47,714 nucleotides of DNA from a virus. Within the stretch, counting starts at the first letter, position 1, and each line of letters opens with the position of its first letter. Made by a program: the position numbers and the translations under genes. The notes beneath the pieces were generated by a model. That model was not told where the DNA came from. It saw only the letters and a program-made list of their open reading frames with translations, and searched no databases. Below are positions 8,291 through 16,518 of this stretch, in pieces. Location of the stretch: IMG/VR virus record IMGVR_UViG_3300035438_001158, positions 1 to 47,714 of that record. One strand, written 5' to 3'.

Positions 8291-9097
8291 TTATAGCCGT
8301 CTTGTCACCCCATCTTTGATTTCTATTTCAATCAATCTCTTTCCGACAGGGGGAAAGGCTTCCTCAATTTTCCTGAGTTCCAATAGAATTAATTCATACA
8401 CATCCTTCATTCTTTTAACACTCATCGACTTATCACGTTGTATTACGCGAATGAGAACATACCCATTGTTGATCAACAACCCTTGCTTGACAGTATCAGC
8501 AGATTGTTGCTTTTTTAAGCGATCTTCGCCCCAAACCGCGATAAAATGGGACGGGCCATCAATTTCGATAGCAGTCTTAAGGTCAGGCACGAACATGTCA
8601 ACTTCCAAAGCCCGGCTCTGTATCAGATTCCTAGCGTGGACAATAACACCATAGCCTTCCTCTTCAAGAGCGGCAGAAACATAACGCTCTGTCTTGGACC
8701 CAATTTCGGCAGACTCTCGAATAGCGGCATAAGCAGCCGAGCGAAGCTCATACTTTGCCGATTCGGTCATATTATCCCACTGTTGCTTCTTTGCATCACG
8801 AAATTTCTGCTTTTCTTCTTCGGGCAGATCAATCCAAGCTTGAGACCTCTTTGCCGAAATCGTGTTGATGGTTTCTTTGGAAAGCTTCTTTCCTTTGGTG
8901 GGATGCTTGGCCTGCCCATTCGCAATAGCCACACTCTGTGCCTCTGCATATGATCGAATGGGAACCCCGAGAAACTTCAAGGCTCGTCTTACCTTGGTCT
9001 CATTGGTCCCAAGCTCTTGAGCGATCATTGGCACTGATTTCTTTTCATCCAGATAGGCGATTCGGAGCCTAACAGCATTCACGATAGCGTATTGCAT
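8291..9097 (-). CDS. Free-standing Vsr-like (EDxHD/I-Bth0305I-type) homing endonuclease
   Basis: 268 residues. The N-terminal 40 residues form a helix-turn-helix (SVPMIAQELGTNETKVRRAL). Next comes a basic NUMOD-like linker (KHPTKGKKLSKETINTISAK). The C-terminal half has the PD-(D/E)XK/Vsr-like core: LEVDMFVPDLKTAIEIDGPSH, then KKQQSADTVKQGLL and YVLIRV. This architecture is typical of phage homing endonucleases that cleave a cognate site and spread by recombination. It overlaps the stop of the upstream gene by 19 bases and has no intron or intein around it here, so it appears to be an intronless mobile gene inserted between sugar genes. Confidence 0.8.
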   Translation of the reverse strand: MQYAIVNAVRLRIAYLDEKKSVPMIAQELGTNETKVRRALKFLGVPIRSYAEAQSVAIANGQAKHPTKGKKLSKETINTISAKRSQAWIDLPEEEKQKFRDAKKQQWDNMTESAKYELRSAAYAAIRESAEIGSKTERYVSAALEEEGYGVIVHARNLIQSRALEVDMFVPDLKTAIEIDGPSHFIAVWGEDRLKKQQSADTVKQGLLINNGYVLIRVIQRDKSMSVKRMKDVYELILLELRKIEEAFPPVGKRLIEIEIKDGVTRRL

Positions 9098-9519
9098 ATA
9101 ATCCCTAGGTCAAACGGTAAAACAATAGAGCCCAGATTGAAGATGTTCCTGATGATCTTTTGATGCTCTTCAGATCTGGTGATGAGAACAAGTCCAGACA
9201 GACACTTGTGCATCTCGTTGAAGTCATATGGCTTCATAAGGAAGCCTAGATCCATAATATAATACGCCTTGGTGGCATTTATTGGGACTTTTTTGAGGAT
9301 ATCGGCAGTGCTGGGGCAAGTCGCCATCAAGATCCACCCATAGGCATGGTTGATCTCTGTGATGTTCATAATGGCAAAATCGGCATACTTAACCTGAGCA
9401 CTTAAATTGGCATAAAACAGGCAATATTCGCCCATCTCTTTTACCGATTTGTTCAGTTGGTCAAATGCTAGTACGGATCTCTCTGAGAAATTCGTGTCTG
9501 GAACAATTACACCAAACAT
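9079..9519 (-). CDS. Phage glycosyltransferase-associated conserved protein
   Basis: 146 residues with a good AAAGGAG before the ATG. The start MFGVIVPDTNFSERSVLAFDQLNK and the segments GWILMATCPSTADILKK, KAYYIMDLGFLMKPYDF and LVLITRSEEHQKII match, from memory, a conserved but uncharacterised family found in sugar clusters of T4-like and cyanobacterial phages. It is followed by a CgeB-like partner upstream (9507-10196). Its last codons overlap the homing-endonuclease gene, so the C-terminus may have been altered by that insertion. Glycan role inferred from context. Confidence 0.55.
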   Translation of the reverse strand: MFGVIVPDTNFSERSVLAFDQLNKSVKEMGEYCLFYANLSAQVKYADFAIMNITEINHAYGWILMATCPSTADILKKVPINATKAYYIMDLGFLMKPYDFNEMHKCLSGLVLITRSEEHQKIIRNIFNLGSIVLPFDLGIICNTLS

Positions 9520-10196
9520 GTCTTCTCCTTTTTGACCTTCTTGGCGACAGCAGGAAAGCCCATCTTATCCAAGATCGTAGCGAGCCTGTCAAAATTTGTG
9601 TTAGAACCGAGCACCACCTTTTTGGACATAGAGTATTTAAATCTCTTGCCATTGATACCCTTGATTGCCTCTGAGATGAACTCATCTTTTGTTGTGAACT
9701 TCAATGGATTCCCATCCGAAGCAACGATATCGAGTTCTCTGTAGCCAATATCATCTGCCGGAATCGGGCTCACTTTAGCATTCCTGTAAACTCCCCAGCA
9801 TTCATCCATCGGGATAGACCCAGAATAGCACGGGAGCATAGATGGAGAAGCATAAAAGTTTCTGACATTGTATCCAAGGCGATAAAGGTCCAACATCGCC
9901 CCACCCATGTCCGAAATTGGCCCAACATAAGAGATTTCAGATTCATATTTGGGCTCTATCTTTGGCTCTCTGTATGAAAGCAAATTAATGAATGGTTGAA
10001 TCTTACTCAGTAACTTAAGATCAAACCCATCTGGGAATGCCTCAATCTCATCAGTAAAGACAAGGTCGGCATCAAAACTCTCAAACGCGGCTACATCGTG
10101 CGTCTGCATGTGGCCAACTTCCATGATCTTCTGAAGGGGAGCCATCAATGACTGGATTCTGAAGTCGTTTCGTTTACTAATCACTAAGCTCTTCAT
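9507..10196 (-). CDS. CgeB-like glycosyltransferase
   Basis: 229 residues. The C-terminal half has the CgeB/GT4-type signature: YVGPISDMGGAMLDLYRLGY, GVYRNAKVSPIPADDIGYR, and ELDIVASDGNPLKFTTKDEF, the last corresponding to the donor-binding loop followed by the acidic helix. The N-terminal acceptor domain is short and poorly conserved. GAGGAAC lies close before the ATG; the start overlaps the neighbouring nucleotidyltransferase by 20 bases, indicating coupling. Donor and acceptor are unknown. Confidence 0.65.
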   Translation of the reverse strand: MKSLVISKRNDFRIQSLMAPLQKIMEVGHMQTHDVAAFESFDADLVFTDEIEAFPDGFDLKLLSKIQPFINLLSYREPKIEPKYESEISYVGPISDMGGAMLDLYRLGYNVRNFYASPSMLPCYSGSIPMDECWGVYRNAKVSPIPADDIGYRELDIVASDGNPLKFTTKDEFISEAIKGINGKRFKYSMSKKVVLGSNTNFDRLATILDKMGFPAVAKKVKKEKTCLV

Positions 10197-10824
10197 AGTT
10201 CCTCGATATCTCTATGGTTTTTACATCCTTATCCACGATTGCGAATTTGATCTTCTTCGCGAGCATGTTGAGGAACTCAAAGGTGGTCTTATTGTTTCTG
10301 AATGAGTTAATCTCAGCTTTAACTACGGGGAAATCTCTTTTACTGATGAACGCAACTTGTGCCCATTTGTCTGGCAACCCATAGGATAGATTCATCAGGA
10401 ACCCATTCTGCTGGGTGGCTCCCACACCTTTTTTATCCGACTGCCCCCTATCGAGCATTATGCTTGTTTTTGTTCTGTTGCATGCGATGGCTGGCTTGTT
10501 GAAAATCATGTCGCCATGAATGATGTAGGTAGAATCTATACGACACGCATTGATGGCCAATCTCAGACTCTCGGTTTGGCTAGTCAGCTTATAGCTGTAG
10601 TTCAATACGAGCCTGATATCGTAGCCGCGTTTCTCCACATGTTTAACGATCTTCTCGTGCCCTACGCCAGTGACCACCAAGATATCGGCAGACTTATCAT
10701 AGGATAAGATCGTCTTTATTTGGTGATCTATTACGGCGAATCCATCATAGATCAGAAGGGGTTTTGCTCCCTTTGTCATCATTGATCGACCGCATCCGGC
10801 AGAAAGCAGTATGTATGTACTCAT
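10177..10824 (-). CDS. Sugar nucleotidyltransferase (NTP_transferase, MobA-like fold)
   Basis: 215 residues. The N-terminus YILLSAGCGRSMMTKGAKPLL corresponds to the GxGxRxxxxxKP nucleotide-binding loop of sugar-1-phosphate nucleotidyltransferases, with a slightly divergent loop (GCGRSM). The mid-protein strand YIIHGDMIF supplies the metal-binding Asp position. Its role would be to activate a sugar phosphate as an NDP-sugar for the neighbouring transferases. Start at the ATG that forms an ATGA overlap with the upstream gene. Confidence 0.75.
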   Translation of the reverse strand: MSTYILLSAGCGRSMMTKGAKPLLIYDGFAVIDHQIKTILSYDKSADILVVTGVGHEKIVKHVEKRGYDIRLVLNYSYKLTSQTESLRLAINACRIDSTYIIHGDMIFNKPAIACNRTKTSIMLDRGQSDKKGVGATQQNGFLMNLSYGLPDKWAQVAFISKRDFPVVKAEINSFRNNKTTFEFLNMLAKKIKFAIVDKDVKTIEISRNYEELSD

Positions 10825-11189
10825 GCAATAATCTTGAAGATTGGTTTTGGTATGTATGAGATTACATCAACTTTGGCTATCTCCTCAAGTGGGTTCTTGG
10901 TATCACACTCTTTCAAGAGGGAAACCTTGTAGACAATACCCGGATATGTAGTTCTCACAGATGGGAATTGGCTATGCAGTGAGTAATTTCCATATTGATC
11001 GTAATAGTCGCCATAGTATGCTCCATCACCTTTCAAGTATGGACGAATATCTGTATCTAGACCGCCATATGAAAGATCTATAGCGTAGTCCCCATCAAGT
11101 TCAGAGTAATCTTTTATTACGACCACTTCGTCGACAAACTCTTTTGATTTGGCCGATTTATCAGGAAATGTATAGCCGATAATTTTCAT
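10821..11189 (-). CDS. Hypothetical protein in sugar cluster
   Basis: 122 residues from the ATG at 11189 (a TTG one codon earlier is also open). Short, Tyr- and Asp-rich (GAYYGDYYDQYGNYSLHS) with no known motif, no signal peptide and no membrane segment. It overlaps the downstream end of the GT2-like gene by 29 bases and couples by ATGA to the nucleotidyltransferase, so it is probably co-translated with this module. Confidence 0.65.
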   Translation of the reverse strand: MKIIGYTFPDKSAKSKEFVDEVVVIKDYSELDGDYAIDLSYGGLDTDIRPYLKGDGAYYGDYYDQYGNYSLHSQFPSVRTTYPGIVYKVSLLKECDTKNPLEEIAKVDVISYIPKPIFKIIA

Positions 11190-11868
11190 CAATTTCTTTC
11201 CAATCCAGAGTTGCGTTAGGAATTTCGGCCAATGCTTCCCTTATATTGCCGAGATGCCCATGAAACAACTTGTAGGCTATCGCCATGTATGATTCTAGGC
11301 CAGTTGTTGCCACATGAGTCCTCATATTATAGTTGACTGCGTGGTTCATCGCAGCCAAAGTGTTAGAATCAAGCGATTGTCCAGATGGAACAAAGAAGAT
11401 CCATCCATTTTTGCATCTCTTGAAGGCTTCGTCGTAGATGGACCCATCATATGAGGAATTCACCATGTACACACAAGAGAATCTCTTCGGCTCGACGAAG
11501 CTGATTCCAATCTTGTGTATCTCTGAAGGGTTTTCGGTAGTGTGGCAGATGATGACATTGGGAGGCTTGGGAGTTTTTAGACTCACAATGCTCTTCAGGG
11601 TAGACTCTAGATCATCACCCTCATTGTGGATGACGACTATCGTGCTCCGGATGAAGGTTTCGGCATAAATATCACCAGTCCAGTCCCATTCTGGTCTGCG
11701 ATAAACGCACACCTTGTTGACTTGCTTATAGGTTTTGCCGTCATCGTGGAATCTGGTTATAGTGGCTCCTGAATCTTCGAATCTATCAAGGATTCCCAGC
11801 TCACATCCAGTCTGCACATTGCCATGCATTATTTTGAAGGCACAATCTTTACACGTAGTACTGATCAT
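11161..11868 (-). CDS. Putative GT2-type glycosyltransferase with N-terminal Cys cluster
   Basis: 235 residues from the ATG at 11868, which overlaps the previous stop as ATGA. An N-terminal CKDCAFKI...GCELG cluster plus a later Cys (NKVCVYRRPEW) resembles a small metal-binding lead seen in phage glycosyltransferases. Then STIVVIHNEGDDLESTLKSI matches the start of a GT-A fold, and WIFFVPSGQSLD sits where the DxD-type metal motif usually lies, but the acidic pair is absent. Catalytic competence is therefore doubtful. Confidence 0.6.
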   Translation of the reverse strand: MISTTCKDCAFKIMHGNVQTGCELGILDRFEDSGATITRFHDDGKTYKQVNKVCVYRRPEWDWTGDIYAETFIRSTIVVIHNEGDDLESTLKSIVSLKTPKPPNVIICHTTENPSEIHKIGISFVEPKRFSCVYMVNSSYDGSIYDEAFKRCKNGWIFFVPSGQSLDSNTLAAMNHAVNYNMRTHVATTGLESYMAIAYKLFHGHLGNIREALAEIPNATLDWKEIDENYRLYIS

Positions 11869-13517
11869 AGTAGCCAATCCTCATTTTGGAGTTTATTGAT
11901 GCCAACTCTGGCTTTCTCCCAGAAGTTGAAAATTTCAGCCTTGCCACGAAATATTTTTAGAACATGCTCTTTGCCGAATGGCTGATGATTGACCCGATCA
12001 AAGTATGAATTCTCAGAGAAGAAGAATCCGCACGGGTTCGGCTTGCATGTCTGAAAGTTTAAATCCCTAAGAATACAATTGGCCTCATATGAATTCAGCA
12101 GGCCAGCATAAGGAACATATGTCTTGATGGCCCAATCGAGAAAAGCCTTATTGTTCGAGAACTTTGGGATGGCGTCATCTTGTGGCAGGTTGATTTGCCG
12201 AAGTGGCTTATCCCAAGTTGCCTTTGGGGACTGATCCAGAGAGATCATCCACTTTTTGACAACTTCGTCCCAGTTGAAATTGGCCTCATAGGCGGAACGG
12301 GCTTTTCTGCCAGCCTCTAGTCTGTCTTCGCCAGATAGACCGAAGAACATCTTCCAGTAAGAAACAATCTCGTCAATGTCTGGAATTGCACGATAGCAAC
12401 CGGTCTCCAATTCTAGGACCTTTGTCTTTACTGGAATTGGGTATCCGTTTAGTTTTCTTACTATCGACTCCATAGCGGAATAGTCGGTGGACATGATAGG
12501 AACAGCACAGGCTGCTGCCTCCATTTGGCTGATGCCCATACCCTCGCTATTTGCACATTGGATATACAAATCAAACAAATTAAAGATTTTGGCCAGCTCT
12601 TCTGTAGTTGCACCACTACTAACGCTACATGGTTTAGCCGCATACTTTTTACAACTTCTGCATTGCTTTACCGTATCACTGAATTTGCCTATTGTGAGCG
12701 AGCTGCACTCCTCACATGAATAAGTAAATAGGACTCTTGACGAAATCCCATACTTCATCATCAATTGCGGGAGATCCCATCCGTTGTCCGGATACGATGT
12801 ATGGCAGTATAAGTAAGTATCCTTGTCCCCAGTAAAAGAAAGGTACTTGGAGAAAGCTTCCAATAGGTCAGGGAAAAGCTTCCTTCGCTGATTTCGCATC
12901 ACTGTGCCAATGATCTTCCAGTCTGGGTCAAGGCCCATAGCAAGCCTGTGAGCGGCCTTGTTGGGTACTGGCTGGAATTCATCAGCCGCAGACATGGTGA
13001 CGCTGCCAATGAGGTTTACAGAGTCGCCAGCTTGTTCTCTGATTACTCCCTCTGCCCATTCTGACAGAGTGTAAAAATAGTCAGCATCGGCAAATTGATT
13101 GATCCATTCTGGGCTCTGTGGGGATGAGTCTACAGTACTGGCCCATGCCCATGAGAAGAATGGCCTGTATGGGGAATGCTTCACCCAAGAATCCATCCAA
13201 GGGTCTTTCTGCATGATAACAACGTCTGGCTTAAAATCTAAGCAAATTCGCTCAAATCTCCATGCCCCAAATTGGTTGGACGGGTTAGACCCGTACATCT
13301 TTTTCATGTCATCAGAGTCTGACCTACTGGGAGCAATTGGGTAGTTCTTCCATGGGATCGTCTTGCGACGTTCATCATCCGCTGCCCCATAGCAAGAGAT
13401 TTCGGCCACTTCATACTTGCCAGTGGCGATAAGTCGCTTGATAAGCTCGCGACCATACGAGGCGTATCCAGTATTGAGATATGATGCTTCTGAACCAACC
13501 AAGACTCTCTTAACCAA
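11865..13517 (-). CDS. GT4-type glycosyltransferase with inserted zinc ribbon
   Basis: 550 residues. A GT-B fold: N-terminal VLVGSEASYLNTGYASYGREL (nucleotide-sugar transferase start), then the C-terminal Rossmann domain with IGTVMRNQRRKLFPDLLEAF and the donor-binding SEGMGISQMEAAACAVPIM. Between these, CEEC and CRSCKKYAAKPC form a four-Cys zinc-ribbon-like insertion within the donor domain. About 130 extra C-terminal residues have no recognised motif. A TTG start at 13517 with GGAG 6 bases upstream is favoured. The acceptor is unknown. Confidence 0.85.
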   Translation of the reverse strand: MVKRVLVGSEASYLNTGYASYGRELIKRLIATGKYEVAEISCYGAADDERRKTIPWKNYPIAPSRSDSDDMKKMYGSNPSNQFGAWRFERICLDFKPDVVIMQKDPWMDSWVKHSPYRPFFSWAWASTVDSSPQSPEWINQFADADYFYTLSEWAEGVIREQAGDSVNLIGSVTMSAADEFQPVPNKAAHRLAMGLDPDWKIIGTVMRNQRRKLFPDLLEAFSKYLSFTGDKDTYLYCHTSYPDNGWDLPQLMMKYGISSRVLFTYSCEECSSLTIGKFSDTVKQCRSCKKYAAKPCSVSSGATTEELAKIFNLFDLYIQCANSEGMGISQMEAAACAVPIMSTDYSAMESIVRKLNGYPIPVKTKVLELETGCYRAIPDIDEIVSYWKMFFGLSGEDRLEAGRKARSAYEANFNWDEVVKKWMISLDQSPKATWDKPLRQINLPQDDAIPKFSNNKAFLDWAIKTYVPYAGLLNSYEANCILRDLNFQTCKPNPCGFFFSENSYFDRVNHQPFGKEHVLKIFRGKAEIFNFWEKARVGINKLQNEDWLL

Positions 13518-13938
13518 TTGACTCTCCTATTTTCTCTAGTCTGACTTGTACTTCTTGCATAGTCAACATTAGTCTTCTGGCCACATCTCTTTTACTGAGG
13601 CCATTCACAAGCATCCTGACCATCTCGGTATCCTCTGCCCCCATGTCTGGAAGACTCTCCCAAAGCTGTTCTATTTTCTTACAGCTTGTGTCTTTGGGAA
13701 GCGGCACATTGGAGAATACTTTATTATGCTTTTTTATGAACTTGACCATGTCTCTTCTGATGCACTTGGTGAAGAACGTAATTCTCTGCGATCTACTGGC
13801 ATCAAAGGATTTTTCAAGCCTCACAACCGACTGTAGCCCTATCTGGAAAAGATCTTCAAAATCATATAGGTGAGTCTTTCTATACAGAGTGTGAGCTAGG
13901 TCGGCTACGAGGCATTCAAATTGTTTATGGACTTCCAT
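13510..13938 (-). CDS. Sigma-70-like RNA polymerase sigma factor
   Basis: 142 residues from the ATG at 13938, preferred over 13971 because GGAG lies 6 bases upstream. Region 2 is visible as LYDFEDLFQIGLQSVVRL then RITFFTKCIRRDMVKFIKK, the -10-recognising helix; a short region-4 helix-turn-helix follows (GLSKRDVARRLMLTMQEVQ). It lacks regions 1 and 3, as in phage-encoded group 4-like sigmas. It probably redirects the host polymerase to a class of phage promoters; which promoters is unknown. Confidence 0.75.
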   Translation of the reverse strand: MEVHKQFECLVADLAHTLYRKTHLYDFEDLFQIGLQSVVRLEKSFDASRSQRITFFTKCIRRDMVKFIKKHNKVFSNVPLPKDTSCKKIEQLWESLPDMGAEDTEMVRMLVNGLSKRDVARRLMLTMQEVQVRLEKIGESIG

Positions 13939-13955
13939 GGAGACTCCGTTGGGCA

Positions 13956-14609
13956 CTAAAGGGCGAAGCAATTTTCGAACTTGACAGTGCCTACGGCTTT
14001 ACGGATGAGTCGCATAGACTTGATCAGGACTTCTGCTGTCATGATAACGTCCCCGAGGGCGTCATGGGATTCCCCTTTGTCTTTCCATCCCATATGCTTG
14101 CGAATCAGGGAGTCAGCAGATAGGCGAGCAACATCTTTATTATTTTCGAAAAATAAAAACATTAATTGGAGGACATCTATTGATATCGATGGGTGAAATG
14201 GGCTAGATAGCCCAGTTCTAGCTAAATCTCTTTTTAGAATTGGAGTATCATAGTTGTTGATGTTATAGCCCGCTGGAATAGGGCTTTTCCACTTTGTCTT
14301 ACCATAATTATGTGTATTTACATATGAGACAAAATTGGCCATTCCAGTCTCTAACGAGACACCCTTCTCGGCGAGCAGAGCATGTCCCTTTTTGTGGATG
14401 TTAATAGCCCCATCTGTCAGTTCTTGTAATCCAGCCTTGGCACACTCTTCGCCATATAGAGGCTTAATCAGAACATCGAATTCACTACCTTCAATAATCT
14501 CTAATCTTCTAGAATCAATACATATAGCACCAATTTGTACTATCTGTGCTGTGTCGGTATTTATTCCCGATGTTTCTAAATCGTAACAAATAAAGTTTTC
14601 GTAATTAAT
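13956..14609 (-). CDS. DnaQ-like 3'-5' exonuclease, apparent ATT start codon
   Basis: 217 residues if translation begins at ATT (14609). The DEDD-family first motif, FICYDLETSG, lies at residues 6-15, so the first ATG at 14342, which gives only 128 residues, would delete the catalytic site. GGAG sits 8 bases before the ATT, directly after the stop of the Cas4-like gene, and no ATG, GTG or TTG lies in frame between. The C-terminal motif HDALGDVIMTAEVL supplies the later H and D catalytic residues. Likely roles are proofreading or replication-associated exonuclease; the phage polymerase is outside the window. Confidence 0.8.
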   Translation of the reverse strand: MNYENFICYDLETSGINTDTAQIVQIGAICIDSRRLEIIEGSEFDVLIKPLYGEECAKAGLQELTDGAINIHKKGHALLAEKGVSLETGMANFVSYVNTHNYGKTKWKSPIPAGYNINNYDTPILKRDLARTGLSSPFHPSISIDVLQLMFLFFENNKDVARLSADSLIRKHMGWKDKGESHDALGDVIMTAEVLIKSMRLIRKAVGTVKFENCFAL

Positions 14610-14620
14610 TGTAATGCTCC

Positions 14621-15664
14621 TTAATCTTTAGGATTTAAATCTACATCCTGTCTTCCGCCCCCACTATAGACCTTCATGCGACTCAGGTCAGCATATTTCT
14701 CAGTGACCGCATCCAGCCCAATCCGCTCTATCTCACTACGGATAAATATGCAGGCTGGAGTATCTGGGGAGATCTCTGGAATGATCTTAGAAAACGCACA
14801 CAGATGTTTACACTTGAAGTGATTGCATGTCTTGCTGATCACGCGGGGAGTTTTATCATCTCGGATAGTCTCGAACTCTTTCTTAATCATGCCTTCGGCT
14901 TTAAGGAAGTCCTTGTCATCAAAGGCAAAAGTGAAAACTCCACCGGGAACCATAACCTTATCGATAGTATGATCGTTGATATAGTAGATGGATATATAGA
15001 ACTTTCGCTCTGGGTATTTCAATCGTAGAGCATAGTAATAAAGCAATAATTGCTTATCTTCAGCCAAGCAGTCATAGGTTTTTACTTTATCTGTAGCCCA
15101 ATTATATCTACGTCCAGTTTTATAGTCACAAATATGAAAGAAAACATCATCCTCTTTTAGTATTAGGTCTACTGTACCCTTGAGTCCTAATCTACCCTCA
15201 ATTACTTCATCACCAATCTTATATGAATACTTGGCCCAATCGTGGGGAACTTCTACTTCAAAGAACTCTTCGACAGCATGAACATTCTGATTTAATGGGT
15301 TCATTTCTCCATCATGCTTGGTTACTGCTAAATGCGTCCATTCCAGCGTTAGCTTTTTGGAATTGGCTGGCATGATACCCGGAAAAAGCTTTTCATAGTG
15401 GGCATGAGACACCTCATTGAAGTACTCTATTGAGCATTTAGCAAATGTTATCTTGCCAAATTCTTCATCAATGAAACTTCGCTTTTTATTCTGTTGGGCT
15501 ATTCTTTGCTTACCAAGTAATTCAAGATTCTTATGGCATACATTTCCCATCATAGCTTTGCCATTATCTTTATCCTTCATACCTAAAAGATAAGTGAATA
15601 AATACTTCTGAGGGCACATCGCATAAGTACCAATCGATGAGCTTCTCAAGTAGGTAAGTATCAT
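14621..15664 (-). CDS. PD-(D/E)XK exonuclease (RecB/Cas4-like, Fe-S cysteine pattern)
   Basis: 347 residues. The N-terminal LRSSSIGTYAMCPQKY is the usual entry to this fold. The catalytic core is GTVDLILKEDDVFFHICDYKTGR, holding the D...D-x-K metal-binding residues. A lone Cys at residue 17 and the C-terminal trio CNHFKCKHLC form the four-Cys iron-sulfur pattern seen in Cas4/AddB-type nucleases. Length and context (beside exonuclease, primase and helicase genes) point to a phage replication/recombination 5'-3' exonuclease rather than a CRISPR gene; no CRISPR array is present. Confidence 0.85.
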   Translation of the reverse strand: MILTYLRSSSIGTYAMCPQKYLFTYLLGMKDKDNGKAMMGNVCHKNLELLGKQRIAQQNKKRSFIDEEFGKITFAKCSIEYFNEVSHAHYEKLFPGIMPANSKKLTLEWTHLAVTKHDGEMNPLNQNVHAVEEFFEVEVPHDWAKYSYKIGDEVIEGRLGLKGTVDLILKEDDVFFHICDYKTGRRYNWATDKVKTYDCLAEDKQLLLYYYALRLKYPERKFYISIYYINDHTIDKVMVPGGVFTFAFDDKDFLKAEGMIKKEFETIRDDKTPRVISKTCNHFKCKHLCAFSKIIPEISPDTPACIFIRSEIERIGLDAVTEKYADLSRMKVYSGGGRQDVDLNPKD

Positions 15665-15693
15665 AGCGTTCCTTTATATAAAGAGGCGTAGCC

Positions 15694-16518
15694 TCATTCT
15701 GCCTTCGTAACCAGTTCGCTAATCCCTTTTTGGATCAGGAAGTCCAGCAACTCTTGATTAGCAGCAGGCAAGGTTAGATTCTCATTATCTATGACCTTAT
15801 GGAAAGCTGTGAAATCCTTGAACCCGTCTTCTGACGGGTGTGTATCTCGGACTGGTCGGCGAGTGAGTCTTACGATCGTGCCATCGGCTTCCAGAACAGC
15901 CTGTGCCTCATTATCAAAGCGACAGTCAGCAATGACAGCAACAAGGGGAGAGTCCTCCTTGATCTTATTCATGAGGAGGTTTACCCAGACTGGCTCGTAC
16001 ATACGGCGGAAGATATCAGTGCCGACGAACTGGAGGACTTCACGAGCGGTCATGAAGCCGGGTTTATGTGACTGAATACCTAGCTTCTCTAGGTCCTCAG
16101 TCGACAAGGACAAATCTTCGATTTTGGTGGAACTTACGACACCCGGCATGTTTTCCCACTTCAGCTTGGTCAAGCTATTCTTGTATGCTCCGTAGGCTTG
16201 CTCATGGGAAATGTCAAACATGGTGATACATAGCTCTTTTAGGGCATCTGCAAAATTATACATCTTCACAAATGGCCAGATCATTTGGTCGGCATACTGT
16301 ACGTACAGATCGTCCTTACGGGATAAATCAAGGACTCCCATATCCTCTTTTACTTCCCCATCCTTCATGTAATGAGTGTTGACCTTAAGCTCACCAGCCT
16401 TGGTCATCTCATATTCTCTGATGACCTCATTGAGCTTCAAGATGTGTCCATGGAGAAAATTGGCAGCAGTTGTCTTGCCACTCTCTTTGCTTCCGGCCAA
16501 ACAAATAATTTGTGTCAT
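15694..16518 (-). CDS. Deoxynucleoside monophosphate kinase (T4 gp1-like)
   Basis: 274 residues. P-loop GSKESGKTT at about residues 9-17, and a QADQMIWPFVKMYNFADALK-like segment (YADQMIWPF) after it, match phage dNMP kinases that phosphorylate dNMPs to dNDPs. A GTDIFRRMYEPVWV stretch and the arginine-bearing DCRFDNEAQAV lie in the lid and base-recognition part. Its start forms an ATGA overlap with the primase stop. It fits with RNR and ThyX downstream as the dNTP-supply route. Confidence 0.85.
   Translation of the reverse strand: MTQIICLAGSKESGKTTAANFLHGHILKLNEVIREYEMTKAGELKVNTHYMKDGEVKEDMGVLDLSRKDDLYVQYADQMIWPFVKMYNFADALKELCITMFDISHEQAYGAYKNSLTKLKWENMPGVVSSTKIEDLSLSTEDLEKLGIQSHKPGFMTAREVLQFVGTDIFRRMYEPVWVNLLMNKIKEDSPLVAVIADCRFDNEAQAVLEADGTIVRLTRRPVRDTHPSEDGFKDFTAFHKVIDNENLTLPAANQELLDFLIQKGISELVTKAE

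Noticed and set aside
13956-14342. Exonuclease starting at ATG 14342
   Set aside because: This start omits the catalytic YDLETSG motif, which is coded in frame directly upstream.
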